Positions 27,752 through 37,910 of a stretch of 64,000 bases of DNA are shown here, in pieces. A program made the position numbers and the translations under genes. Source of the stretch: Silicimonas sp. (GTDB lineage Bacteria; Pseudomonadota; Alphaproteobacteria; Rhodobacterales; Rhodobacteraceae). The DNA is taken from NCBI GenBank assembly GCA_022826385.1, contig JAJDUZ010000066.1, positions 62,001 to 126,000 on the forward strand. Direction: 5' to 3'. Position 1 is the first letter of the stretch. Each line of letters begins with the position of its first letter. Under the pieces are notes generated by a model that was not told the origin of the DNA, made no database searches, and saw only the letters and a program-made list of their open reading frames with translations.

Positions 27752-28156
27752 TCAGACTTTGGGTGGTTCGCCGTATGTCTGGCCGCTGTCCTCGAGTTGC
27801 CATTCCGCGGCAAGAAACTGATAGATCCGCGCGCGCCGGAAATCCGTTGGATCGATAAGCCGCGTCCGCCATATGCCACGCGCCGATATTGGCAAAAGCG
27901 CGTGTGTCAGAACGGCGGTGCGGGCTGCGCGATGTGCCATCTCCGCCATGAGCGGACCGGTGGCGCGTTCACGCCTGCCCGGAAAGACAACTTCGATGTC
28001 GACGCCATCGATCAAGCCGGCGACGATCAGGTCGCCCCGCTTTGATCTTTTGTGCAAGGGGGCAAGCTCAAGCCGCACGTCGACGACGCCCGTCTTGAAA
28101 ATACCTTGATCCTCTTTCAGGTCGCAGGTGTCACTGCTGCGATTGCGACGCCTCAT
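27752..28156 (-). CDS. Protein of unknown function (134 aa)
   Basis: 134 residues from an ATG at 28156; an earlier in-frame start at 28192 gives 12 more Arg-rich residues and is less convincing. A folded core shows alternating hydrophobic strands (VDVRLELAPLHK, GDLIVAGLIDGVDIEVVFPG) and a helical second half (EMAHRAARTAVLTHALLP). The end is basic then acidic (AAEWQLEDSGQTYGEPPKV). It has no signal peptide or recognised domain. A competing frame lies on the opposite strand at 27722-28045, but this one has the more protein-like pattern. Confidence 0.5.
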   Translation of the reverse strand: MRRRNRSSDTCDLKEDQGIFKTGVVDVRLELAPLHKRSKRGDLIVAGLIDGVDIEVVFPGRRERATGPLMAEMAHRAARTAVLTHALLPISARGIWRTRLIDPTDFRRARIYQFLAAEWQLEDSGQTYGEPPKV

Positions 28157-28227
28157 GGCCGCCCTTGGTCTGCTTCGGCCCCCGCGGGCCAAGTACCAAG
28201 AACTCCCTAATGAAGGGTTTTCGCAGC

Positions 28228-29184
28228 CTATCCTGCGATTAACTCGGCTTGTCTGACGATAACCTCGGCCTGCCGGACACTGGCGATGTCCACCAAGCGA
28301 CCTTTGTACACAGCGGCCCCTGCGCCGGTTTTCTGCGCCTCTTCCATCGCGGCCAGAATCTCGCGGGCTTCGGCGACGGCTTCATCCGATGGGGTGAAGA
28401 CCTCGTTGGCAAGAGCGACCTGTTTGGGGTGGATGGCCCATTTGCCGACCATCCCAAGGGTCGCGGACCGCAAGGCCTGCGCCCGGAATCCGTCGTCATC
28501 CGAGAAATCACCGAAAGGCCCATCGACCGGCAGCACGCCATGGGTCCGGCACGCGGCGACGATGGCGGTCTGCGCCCAGTGCCACGGGTCGGACCAGTAT
28601 TTCTGACCGTCCCGGTGCATGTAGTAGTTTTCCTGCGTCCCGCCGATCCCGGTGGTTTGCATCCCCATCGATGCGGCGAAATCGGCTGCACCAAGGCTCA
28701 TCGCTTCGAGGCGGGGCGAGGAGGCGGCGATCTCTTCGACATGTGCGATGCCTGCGGCGGTTTCGATGATCAGTTCAAATGCAATCTTCTTCTGGCGCCC
28801 CTTGGCGGTCTCGATGGCCGTCACCAACGCGTCGACGGCATAGACATCTGCCGCGCAGCCGACCTTTGGGATCATGATCTGGTCAAGCCGGTCGCCGGCA
28901 TTCTCCAACAGATCGACCACGTCGCGATACCAGTAAGGCGTGTCGAGGCCGTTGATCCGGACCGACAGCGTCTTCGTGCCCCAGTCGATATCGCCAATCG
29001 CCTGGATGATGTTCTTGCGCGCGTCCGGTTTGTCGTCAGGCGCGACCGCGTCCTCAAGGTCGAGATTGATGACGTCTGCCGAGCTTGCGGCCATCTTCTC
29101 GAAAATCTGCGGGCGCGATCCGGGGCCGAAAAGCTGGCAACGGTTCGGGCGAGCTGGCGCGGCAGGCTGAAGGCGGAAGGACAT
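28228..29184 (-). CDS. mcl1: L-malyl-CoA / beta-methylmalyl-CoA lyase
   Basis: 318 residues, HpcH/HpaI-citrate lyase beta superfamily. The sequence follows my memory of Rhodobacter sphaeroides Mcl1 closely: RLQPAAPARPNRCQLFGPGSRP, INLDLEDAVAPDDK, QIMIPKVGCAADVYAVDALV, AMSLGAADFAASMGM and MVGKWAIHPKQ. It cleaves malyl-CoA to acetyl-CoA and glyoxylate and methylmalyl-CoA to propionyl-CoA and glyoxylate, steps of the ethylmalonyl-CoA pathway. The Mg2+-binding Glu and Asp (LEDAV; FELIIETA) are present. The ATG at 29184 fits the family; 29205 adds seven residues. It is divergent from dgcN across about 210 AT-richer bases that should hold both promoters. Confidence 0.93.
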   Translation of the reverse strand: MSFRLQPAAPARPNRCQLFGPGSRPQIFEKMAASSADVINLDLEDAVAPDDKPDARKNIIQAIGDIDWGTKTLSVRINGLDTPYWYRDVVDLLENAGDRLDQIMIPKVGCAADVYAVDALVTAIETAKGRQKKIAFELIIETAAGIAHVEEIAASSPRLEAMSLGAADFAASMGMQTTGIGGTQENYYMHRDGQKYWSDPWHWAQTAIVAACRTHGVLPVDGPFGDFSDDDGFRAQALRSATLGMVGKWAIHPKQVALANEVFTPSDEAVAEAREILAAMEEAQKTGAGAAVYKGRLVDIASVRQAEVIVRQAELIAG

Positions 29185-29395
29185 GGGCGCAACTTTCTTT
29201 CGCAAAGGGTTGCGGCACGCTTATTATGTTGCGGTGCGGCATGCAAGTGCTGCATTGCGGCGCGGTGTTAAAAGAAACTTCTACAGTTTTGAAAAATCTT
29301 CGACGATTCTTCGACAGGAGCGGGATAACTGCCGAAAGATTTCACGAAACTCGGCGTGCATAGTGACTAATGTCGCGAAAACGCGGGGGACCACC

Positions 29396-30397
29396 ATGAT
29401 TCGCACACCCTATCTTCTCTTTCTCGGCGATGCGCCGGACCAGCTTGCCGCCAAGGTTGCGCAAGGCATTCAGGACTGGCGCCCTGAAAACGTCGTCGGG
29501 CAATACCGGATGGATGGGTGCAAGGCCGATGTCGGCGCGACCGACATGTCGTTGCAAGAGGCCTGGGACAAGGGCGCGCGCACGCTGGTCGTGGGTGTGG
29601 CCAACCGGGGCGGCATGATCTCGGAAGCGTGGCTCTCGGTTCTGGCCGAGGCGATGGAGATCGGCTTCGATATTGCCAGCGGCTTGCACAACCTGTTGCG
29701 CGACGAAAACCTATTGAAGGCGACCTCGGCGCGGACCGGAACCACTTTGCATGACGTGCGCGTGCCGACGGTGGCCTATCCGATCGCGAACGGCAAAAAG
29801 CGTAGTGGCAAGCGGTGCCTTGCCGTGGGCACCGATTGCTCGGTCGGCAAGATGTATACCGGGCTGGCGATGGATGCCGAGATGCAAAAGCGCGGGCTGA
29901 AGTCCACATTCCGGCCCACCGGTCAGACCGGTATCCTTGTCACGGGCCGGGGCGTGCCGCTTGATGCGGTGGTGGCAGATTTTATGGCAGGCGCTGTCGA
30001 GTGGCTGACGCCGGACAATGACGCTGACCATTGGGACCATATCGAGGGACAGGGGAGCCTTTGGCACGTGTCCTATTCCGGTGTGACCATGGCGCTGATC
30101 CATGGTGGCCAGCCCGACGCGCTGGTTCTGGCGCATGAACCGACCCGGACGCATATGCGCGGCTTGCCCGAATACGCCCTGCCAGCGCTTGAAGACCTGC
30201 GGGAGCGGGCGCTGCAAATGGCGCGGATCGCCAACCCGGCCTGCGAGGTCGTTGGCGTGTCGGTCAACACCAAGGCCTTGGACGATGCCGCCGCGACAGC
30301 GCTTTGTGCCGAGATCGAGGACCGTTTGGTTCTGCCGACCGTCGATCCGTTCCGACATGGTGCTGGACGGCTGGTCGACGGGCTGCTGGCACTTTAA
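29396..30397 (+). CDS. dgcN: D-glutamate N-acetyltransferase DgcN (DUF1611)
   Basis: 333 residues. DUF1611 P-loop family: the C-terminal nucleotide/CoA-binding region begins with AVGTDCSVGKMYTGLAM, a P-loop-like motif, followed by STFRPTGQTGILVTGRG. DgcN is reported to acetylate D-glutamate in marine bacteria as the first step of D-glutamate use. Start ATG at 29396. The gene runs into dgcA through the 85-bp hairpin element. The neighbouring genes dgcA and the D-amino-acid transaminase support the assignment. Confidence 0.85.
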   Translation: MIRTPYLLFLGDAPDQLAAKVAQGIQDWRPENVVGQYRMDGCKADVGATDMSLQEAWDKGARTLVVGVANRGGMISEAWLSVLAEAMEIGFDIASGLHNLLRDENLLKATSARTGTTLHDVRVPTVAYPIANGKKRSGKRCLAVGTDCSVGKMYTGLAMDAEMQKRGLKSTFRPTGQTGILVTGRGVPLDAVVADFMAGAVEWLTPDNDADHWDHIEGQGSLWHVSYSGVTMALIHGGQPDALVLAHEPTRTHMRGLPEYALPALEDLRERALQMARIANPACEVVGVSVNTKALDDAAATALCAEIEDRLVLPTVDPFRHGAGRLVDGLLAL

Positions 30398-30404
30398 GGT
30401 TTCG

Positions 30405-30487
30405 TCGCAGCTTTGCTGCGCCGATCCGCCGGGGGCGTTGCCCCCGGACCCCCAGGATATTTTTGGGCCAATGGAGACGATATGCAG
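30405..30487 (+). repeat. 85-bp double-hairpin element, copy 2, supplying the dgcA ribosome-binding site
   Basis: It begins eight bases after the dgcN stop: CGCAGC-TTT-GCTGCG, then CGGGGGC-GTT-GCCCCCG (30430-30446), then GACCCCCAGGATATTTTT and GGGCCAATGGAGACGATATG. The last ATG is the dgcA start and GGAGA (30473-30477) is its ribosome-binding site. This is the same element as 26895-26978, in the opposite orientation. Confidence 0.75.
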
Positions 30488-31459
30488 CTTTCCGTAAGTC
30501 ACGATGCCTTTCGTCTGGCCGAGACGTTTACGATTGCCCGTGGATCGCGCGATGTGGCGCATGTTCTGACGGTCGAGGTGGCGGTGGACGGCGTCGTCGG
30601 TCGTGGCGAATGTGTGCCCTATGCCCGCTATGGCGAGACGATGGAGAGTGTGGCCGCGCAGGTGGCCTCGGTCGCGGATGTGCTGGACCCGGGTGCGGCG
30701 TTCGACCTGCGGGACCATCTTCCGGCGGGGGCCGCGCGAAATGCCGTGGACTGTGCCTTGCTGGATTGGCGCGCGAAAGTCGCGGGGAAACGGGTTTGGG
30801 AGAGGATGCCGGGGCTTGCTCTCCCCGGACCGGTTCAGACGGCGTTTACCTTGTCGTTGGATACGCCCGAGAAGATGCAGGCTGCCGCGGCGCGTCACGC
30901 GCATCGGCCGCTTCTCAAGATCAAGCTGGGGGGGGCCGGGGACATGGCACGCCTCGAAGCCGTCCGGGCCGGCGCGCCATCAACGCCCATTATCGTCGAT
31001 GCCAACGAAGGGTGGAGCGCGGACATCTATGCCGATCTGGCGCCGCCTCTTGTGCGGATGGGGGTGCAGCTGGTCGAGCAACCGCTTCCCGCTGGCGAGG
31101 ATGATCTGCTGGCCGAGATTGCCCGACCTTTGCCGGTTTGCGCCGACGAGAGTTGCCACGATCGCGCCAGCCTTCCCGGCCTTTCCGGCAAGTACGACAT
31201 GGTAAACATCAAGCTCGACAAGACCGGAGGGCTGACCGAGGCCGTTGCCTTGCGGGATGCCGCGCGGGCCGAAGGCTATTCGGTGATGGTGGGGTGCATG
31301 GTTGGCACCTCGCTTGCGATGGCGCCCGCGGTTCTGGTGGCGCAAGGGGCCGAGGTCGTGGACCTCGATGGACCGTTGCTCTTGGCCGAAGACCGGGACA
31401 CGCCGCTGGTCTATGACGCCGATGGCGTTCATCCGCCCGAGACGGGCCTTTGGGGATGA
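30482..31459 (+). CDS. dgcA: N-acetyl-D-glutamate racemase DgcA (enolase superfamily)
   Basis: 325 residues, dipeptide-epimerase-like member of the muconate-lactonizing subgroup. Catalytic lysines on the second strand (LKIKLGG, about residue 150) and the sixth (NIKLDKTGGL, about 244). Metal ligands Asp in PIIVDANEGW, Glu in LVEQPLP and Asp in VCADESCH. It epimerises N-acetyl-D-glutamate to N-acetyl-L-glutamate, the step after DgcN. The start lies at the end of the 85-bp element, which provides the ribosome-binding site. The stop overlaps the next gene (ATGA). Confidence 0.87.
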   Translation: MQLSVSHDAFRLAETFTIARGSRDVAHVLTVEVAVDGVVGRGECVPYARYGETMESVAAQVASVADVLDPGAAFDLRDHLPAGAARNAVDCALLDWRAKVAGKRVWERMPGLALPGPVQTAFTLSLDTPEKMQAAAARHAHRPLLKIKLGGAGDMARLEAVRAGAPSTPIIVDANEGWSADIYADLAPPLVRMGVQLVEQPLPAGEDDLLAEIARPLPVCADESCHDRASLPGLSGKYDMVNIKLDKTGGLTEAVALRDAARAEGYSVMVGCMVGTSLAMAPAVLVAQGAEVVDLDGPLLLAEDRDTPLVYDADGVHPPETGLWG

Positions 31460-32079
31460 CGAAATCGGCGATCCTTTTCGACTGCGAGTTCCTGACAGCA
31501 CCCGGCGCCCCGCAACGGTTCTGGTGCGGGCCGCAAGACCCCGATCCGGTGGCGGTGCAAATCGGGGCCGTGAAGCTGGGGCTGACGCCCGATGCGCCTG
31601 TTCTGGCGACATGGGAACAGGTGATCGTGCCGCCGGCGCGTAACGGCGGCGTCGCCGCAATGCATCCCTTCTTCACCAAGCTGACCGGCATCGACGCGGC
31701 GCGCGTGGCGCGCGATGGCGTTTCGTTGGCCGAGGCTTTGGACGGGCTTGACGCCTTTGCGGACGGTGCGCCGTTCTGGTCGTGGGGCAAGGACGAGTTC
31801 AACCTGCTTGCGATCAGCTGCTATGTCGCGGGGATCGCGCCCGCTATCCCGGTCCAAAGGTTCGGGAACGCGGTGCATCTGTTTGCCAAGGCCGGGTTCT
31901 CGGACGAGACCATTCACGGGCTTCGCAGCCCCGGTTTGCCGGCGTTTCTGGGGATCGAGGCCGAGGGCTTGCAGGCGCATGATGCCTTGGGCGACGCGCA
32001 AGCGGTGGCGCTGTCGGTGCAGCATCTGATCCGTGACGGTCGGCTGGACCCTTTGACGCTGGCCGATCCGATGGCTTGA
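31456..32079 (+). CDS. DEDDh-type 3'-5' exonuclease domain protein (DnaQ-like)
   Basis: 207 residues from the ATG at 31456, which overlaps the dgcA stop. An in-frame TTG at 31450 is less likely. RNase H-like exonuclease fold: Exo I LFDCEF (Asp and Glu near residues 9-11), Exo II region FWSWGKDEFN, Exo III AHDALGDAQAV with the catalytic His-Asp pair. No polymerase domain. It may work on RNA or DNA as a stand-alone nuclease. Its place in the D-glutamate operon has no obvious metabolic reason. Confidence 0.75.
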   Translation: MTKSAILFDCEFLTAPGAPQRFWCGPQDPDPVAVQIGAVKLGLTPDAPVLATWEQVIVPPARNGGVAAMHPFFTKLTGIDAARVARDGVSLAEALDGLDAFADGAPFWSWGKDEFNLLAISCYVAGIAPAIPVQRFGNAVHLFAKAGFSDETIHGLRSPGLPAFLGIEAEGLQAHDALGDAQAVALSVQHLIRDGRLDPLTLADPMA

Positions 32080-32128
32080 CCTTGACCGCGCCGCGCGACA
32101 TCACACCTGAAAACCCGAGGATAGACCC

Positions 32129-32983
32129 ATGAGCCGCATTGTTTACGTCAACGGAAGCTACCTTCCCGAGGAAGACGCCACGATTTCGATCTTCGACAGA
32201 GGGTTCCTGTTCGCCGATGGCGTTTACGAAGTGACCAGCGTGTTGGACGGCAAGCTTCTGGACTTCGACGGGCACGCGGCGCGGCTCGAGCGGTCGTTGG
32301 GCGAGTTGGAGATGACCTCGCCCGTGACGCGGGACGAATTGCTGGAGATCCATCGGGAACTGGTGACGCGGAACGAGATCGGGGACGGTCTTGTTTATCT
32401 TCAGATCACGCGCGGTGCCGCAGACCGGGATTTTGCCTATCCTGAAGGGGCGGCGCCGTCGATCGTGCTGTTCACGCAAGCGAAGCCCGGCCTGGCCGAA
32501 AGCCCGAAGGCGCAGGAAGGCATGAAGGTGATCTCGATCGAGGACCAGCGTTGGGGCCGCCGGGACATCAAGACGGTTCAGCTTCTCTATCCGTCGATGG
32601 GCAAGATGGCCGCGAAGAAGGCCGGGGCCGACGATGCGTGGATGATCGAAGACGGTTTCGTGACCGAGGGCACCTCGAACAACGCGTATATCGTCAAAGA
32701 CGGCAAGATCATCACGCGTCACCTCGGTAACGAGATCCTGCATGGCATCACGCGGGCCGCAGTGCTGCGCTTTGCGCGGGAAGCCCAAATGCAGGTGGAA
32801 GAGCGCTCGTTCACGCTGGCCGAAGCCATGGACGCGGACGAGGCATTCATTACCTCGGCCTCGACATTCGTCATGCCAGTCGTTGAAATTGACGGCAAGC
32901 CGGTTGGAAGCGGCAAACCGGGGCAAACGGCGCTGCGGCTGCGCGACATCTATCTGGACGAAAGTCGCAAAGCTGCGATCTGA
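32129..32983 (+). CDS. dat: D-amino-acid transaminase
   Basis: 284 residues, fold-type IV PLP aminotransferase. It begins VYVNGSYLPEEDATISIFDRGFLFADGVYE, as in D-amino-acid transaminases. The PLP lysine is in RRDIKTVQLL (about residue 150), with EGTSNNAYIV and GITRAAVLRFA contacting the cofactor phosphate. It exchanges amino groups between D-alanine, D-glutamate and keto acids. Branched-chain transaminase or 4-amino-4-deoxychorismate lyase are alternatives, but YEVTSVLDG and the context favour the D-specific enzyme. It lies 49 bp after the exonuclease gene in the D-glutamate cluster. Confidence 0.83.
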   Translation: MSRIVYVNGSYLPEEDATISIFDRGFLFADGVYEVTSVLDGKLLDFDGHAARLERSLGELEMTSPVTRDELLEIHRELVTRNEIGDGLVYLQITRGAADRDFAYPEGAAPSIVLFTQAKPGLAESPKAQEGMKVISIEDQRWGRRDIKTVQLLYPSMGKMAAKKAGADDAWMIEDGFVTEGTSNNAYIVKDGKIITRHLGNEILHGITRAAVLRFAREAQMQVEERSFTLAEAMDADEAFITSASTFVMPVVEIDGKPVGSGKPGQTALRLRDIYLDESRKAAI

Positions 32984-33072
32984 ATAAAGACAATTTGATC
33001 TTATCCGGCACGCTTAGCGATCCGGAAAGGTCGACCTTCTAGGATGGTTCGAGTCGAAAAACGGCCTGGGCC

Positions 33073-35226
33073 ATGAATCTAGAAGACGTTGTTGCAAGAA
33101 TTCCGACTTTGGCCGTCGAAGCCGTCTGCATTGCTCGTCAAGCGGGGCAGGGCGAACGGCTTCGCATTGTATGGGCGAACGAGGCGTTCTATCGAATGTA
33201 TCCAACGACGCCCGAACAGGCGGCCGATATCGATCCGTTCGCGCTGTACCATCCCGATTATGCGGCCGACTTCATCTCGGCGTTCGAAGCTATGTGTGAG
33301 ACGGGCGGATCGAGCTTCTCGCAGGATACCTTGTGTCTTCGGTTTGACGGCAGCTCGTTCTGGGGTGGCGTCTCGGTGGTCGAGATGCCGGATGATCAGG
33401 GGGCTGGCGCCTATACCTTCATTTCGGTGCGCGACATTGACGACCTCAAGAATCGGGAACAGTCGGCCGAACTGGCCTTGATCGAACATGAACATCTGCT
33501 GGCCAAGCTTGAAGCCGTGCAAAGCCGCCTGATGTCGGCAATCAAGATGTCACCTGACCCGTTCTGCATTTTCGATGCGCGGGATCGGTTGGTGATCTGG
33601 AATCCGGCCTTCGCCGACACCGTTTCGCCGAAAGCGTCGGACATCAGACCCGGCCTCAAGAAAGAGAAGATCATTGAAATGTGCCTTGCCAACGGCTTCA
33701 TCGACGATGCCGTGGGCCGTGAGGAAGACTTTCTTCGGGCCTATATGAGATCTTGGCAGGATGGCCAGCAAGACAACCTGATCATGCGCATTCGGGGGCG
33801 CGATTATAAGGTGATCCGGTCGAACGCTCCGAACGGGGACCGTGTGGTTTTGCGCGTCGATATATCGGAGCAGCTGCGTCACCAGCGCGAGCTTGAAAGG
33901 TATGCGCAACGCCTCGAGGAAGCGAACCATGAAATCAGCGAGCAAGCCTTGCATGATGAATTGACCGGGCTTGGCAACAGGCGGCTTCTGAACGCGCGCC
34001 TTGAAGAATTGACCGAGGCGAAGACGCGAACCGGTCTGGAACTTGCGGCCCTGCATATCGATCTCGACCGCTTCAAGCACATCAACGACACGATGGGGCA
34101 CGCGGCGGGAGACCACGTTCTGGTGACAGTGGCCGAGATCTTGCGAACCAAGGTGCGATCGCGCGATGCGGTGGCCCGGATCGGCGGTGACGAATTCGTG
34201 GTCCTTATGCTCTGCTCGGCGGATTCGGACGACCCCGAAATCCTGGCGGATCGCCTGATCGAAGAGATTTGCGAGCCCATTCCGTTTGGTGACGTCGTCT
34301 GCCGACTGGGGGCAAGTGTGGGCATTGCCCGCACACCGACCGTCCCGGCCGAGGATTTGCTGACGTGTTCGGATGTTGCGCTTTACAAGGCAAAGACCGG
34401 CGGGCGCGCGATGAAAGCCGTGTTTGACACTGCCGACCTTGAGCATCTCAAGTCAGCGAAACGTCTGGCCGATGACCTTCAGGGCGGTCTCGAAAGAGAA
34501 GAGTTCGTGCCGTGCTATCAGCCGCAGGTCGATGTCCAGACTGGAAAGATCACCGCGTTGGAGGTTCTTGCAAGGTGGCATCATCCGGAACGCGGCGCCT
34601 TGGCGCCGGCCGCCTTCCTCGATACGGCGGACGAATTCCATGTCACATCGCGAATTGACGCGATGATTTTTCGCAAGGCGATTGCCGAATGTGCGGTCTT
34701 CTTCGACGCATGGGACGAACCGCCTGCCTTGGGGTTCAACGTGAGCCGCGCTCGTCTTGTCGATCGCCAGTTGCTGGAAGACATCCGCCAGTCAGAGTAT
34801 CGCGGAAAAATTGCGCTGGAACTTGTCGAAACGGTTTTCCTCGAGGAGGAGAACAGCAGCGTCTTTGAACGGATCGAAGCCTTGCGTGCGCTCGGTGCAG
34901 CTTTCGAAGTTGACGATTTCGGAACCGGACGCGCCAGCATCGTTGGCTTGCGGCGAATTGCGCCCGAGCGATTGAAGATTGACCATCGGCTGGTCACACC
35001 GATTACCGAGTCCGAAAGCGCGCGACGACTGGTCAAATCCATTCTCGAGATCGGACGCGCTCTCGACATTGGCGTGACGGTGGAAGGCGTTGAAACCTCC
35101 GCGCATAGTGATGTTCTGCGCGCGCTTGGGTGTGACCGCATGCAGGGATATTTCTACGCACGCCCCGGAAGTCTCGAAGAGGTTTGCGCTTCCGTGGAAG
35201 CAGCCGTCCGAAACGACGTGGCGTGA
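33073..35226 (+). CDS. PAS-GGDEF-EAL cyclic-di-GMP signalling protein
   Basis: 717 residues, cytosolic: no signal peptide or membrane helix. Two PAS-like segments (about 10-130 and 155-270) are joined by a helix. The GGDEF domain (about 300-455) has an intact RIGGDEFVVL. The EAL domain (about 470-715) has the variant EVL in TALEVLARW, but keeps NVSRARL, ETVFLEEE, VDDFGTG, LKIDHRLV, VEGVET and QGYFYARP. Both cyclase and phosphodiesterase activity are therefore possible. It probably tunes c-di-GMP in response to a cytosolic signal through the PAS domains. Confidence 0.92.
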   Translation: MNLEDVVARIPTLAVEAVCIARQAGQGERLRIVWANEAFYRMYPTTPEQAADIDPFALYHPDYAADFISAFEAMCETGGSSFSQDTLCLRFDGSSFWGGVSVVEMPDDQGAGAYTFISVRDIDDLKNREQSAELALIEHEHLLAKLEAVQSRLMSAIKMSPDPFCIFDARDRLVIWNPAFADTVSPKASDIRPGLKKEKIIEMCLANGFIDDAVGREEDFLRAYMRSWQDGQQDNLIMRIRGRDYKVIRSNAPNGDRVVLRVDISEQLRHQRELERYAQRLEEANHEISEQALHDELTGLGNRRLLNARLEELTEAKTRTGLELAALHIDLDRFKHINDTMGHAAGDHVLVTVAEILRTKVRSRDAVARIGGDEFVVLMLCSADSDDPEILADRLIEEICEPIPFGDVVCRLGASVGIARTPTVPAEDLLTCSDVALYKAKTGGRAMKAVFDTADLEHLKSAKRLADDLQGGLEREEFVPCYQPQVDVQTGKITALEVLARWHHPERGALAPAAFLDTADEFHVTSRIDAMIFRKAIAECAVFFDAWDEPPALGFNVSRARLVDRQLLEDIRQSEYRGKIALELVETVFLEEENSSVFERIEALRALGAAFEVDDFGTGRASIVGLRRIAPERLKIDHRLVTPITESESARRLVKSILEIGRALDIGVTVEGVETSAHSDVLRALGCDRMQGYFYARPGSLEEVCASVEAAVRNDVA

Positions 35227-35235
35227 CCGTCGCGG

Positions 35236-35532
35236 TCAGTCCTTGTGCGTCTTCTCGAACGCGGCGCGTTGCTCTGGCGTCGCCTCGGTCTGGAACTCGG
35301 CTTTCCATGCGTCATAGGGCATGCCGTAAAACGTTTCGCGCGCCTCGTCCTTCGACAATTCGATCCCGCGTTCGGCCGCGGCCTCCTGATACCAGCGCGA
35401 CAAGCAGTTCCGGCAGAACCCGGCAAGGTTCATCATGTCGATATTCTGCACTTCGCTGCGGTCCTGCATCAGGTGCTGCTGCAGACGGCGAAAGGCAGCG
35501 GCTTCAAGTTCGATCTTGGTCTGCTCGTCCAT
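35236..35532 (-). CDS. DUF1244 family protein
   Basis: 98 residues, small and helical, with the conserved block NLAGFCRNCLSRWYQEAA (two Cys, possible metal site) and FYGMPYDAWKAEFQ. The length and motifs match DUF1244. Function unknown. It lies 12 bp downstream of the N-formylglutamate amidohydrolase gene on the same strand, so probably co-transcribed. It converges with the GGDEF/EAL gene. Confidence 0.9.
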   Translation of the reverse strand: MDEQTKIELEAAAFRRLQQHLMQDRSEVQNIDMMNLAGFCRNCLSRWYQEAAAERGIELSKDEARETFYGMPYDAWKAEFQTEATPEQRAAFEKTHKD

Positions 35533-35544
35533 GCTCCAAACTCC

Positions 35545-36309
35545 TTATCGGGCGTCTGCCGCTTGTAGCGCTTTTGGAAGCAAATCGCCAAGCCGATCCG
35601 CCCATGCCGCTTGTCCGGCTTCGTCAGTCACAAGATCGTTCCGAATCTCGATCAGGGTGTTCTGGCGCCCGTGGCGCAGCGCATGCCGGTCTATCGTGTC
35701 TCCGGCCAGATACCCGGAATAGGGCTCGTTCAGCCCGACAACCAGATCGCCAGACCCTTCCAGAAGATCGGCCAAGGGCAGGGACAAGCGGGTGTCGTCC
35801 GCAAAGAGCAGCCCCACATGCCAGGGCCGCATCGGTTTGTGTCGCAACTGCGGAGTATAGGTGTGGATCGACAGGATCACCGTATCGGGTCGGCGCGCGG
35901 CAACACGCTCGACAGCAGCGTGATAGGGCCGATAGCACGCTTCGAGACGGCGCTGCCGGTCGGCGTCGTCCATGTGCCGGTTCCCGGGGATGATCGATTC
36001 ATCATACAGGCGCCGGATCAGCGTCGGATCATCCTCGCCCCGGTTCGGGTCGATCACCAAGCGCGAAAAGTTTGATAGGACAACCGGTGCTGACAAACGT
36101 TCCGCCAACCGCACGGCCACGCCTGCTGCACCAATGTCGAATGCGATGTGGCGCGCCACGTCCTCGGCGGGCAACCCAAGGGAGCCGCCGGTCAACCACG
36201 GCGGAACGATATTGGTGGCGTGATCGCACACCACCAACCAACGTGACCGGCGTTCCTCCCCCAGCAGGTGCACGGGCACCCAGTCGATATCTTGCTGTTC
36301 CGACGGCAT
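35545..36309 (-). CDS. N-formylglutamate amidohydrolase family protein
   Basis: 254 residues. Family features: the N-terminal LVVCDHATNIVP (His-bearing metal site), HIAFDIGAAGVA, SNFSRLVIDPNRGEDDP and LSIHTYTP. The family hydrolyses N-formyl-L-glutamate in histidine breakdown, or related N-acyl glutamates. No hut genes lie nearby, so the substrate is open; the dgcN/dgcA pathway elsewhere in the window leaves N-acetyl-L-glutamate to be deacylated, but nothing here links them directly. Followed by DUF1244. Confidence 0.88.
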   Translation of the reverse strand: MPSEQQDIDWVPVHLLGEERRSRWLVVCDHATNIVPPWLTGGSLGLPAEDVARHIAFDIGAAGVAVRLAERLSAPVVLSNFSRLVIDPNRGEDDPTLIRRLYDESIIPGNRHMDDADRQRRLEACYRPYHAAVERVAARRPDTVILSIHTYTPQLRHKPMRPWHVGLLFADDTRLSLPLADLLEGSGDLVVGLNEPYSGYLAGDTIDRHALRHGRQNTLIEIRNDLVTDEAGQAAWADRLGDLLPKALQAADAR

Positions 36310-36422
36310 TCAGTTTGTTCCCGAAGATGATTTTAGGCCGAGACGGTTGTCCTTCAACCCCGGAATCTGTCATAGAGAGTCATACGCTAACATGACTGCG
36401 CCCTGAAAGGATTCAGCTGCCC

Positions 36423-37868
<1,446 letters not shown>

Positions 37869-37910
37869 CGCCAAAAATTTGCCTAAATCCAAGTCTAACC
37901 TTGGGTTGTT

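Noticed and set aside
27722-28045. 107-codon plus-strand frame opposite the 27752-28156 gene
   Set aside because: Weaker protein-like pattern than the minus-strand frame, and no ribosome site upstream.
28249-29271. 340-codon plus-strand frame across mcl1
   Set aside because: Antisense shadow; mcl1 is clear on the minus strand.
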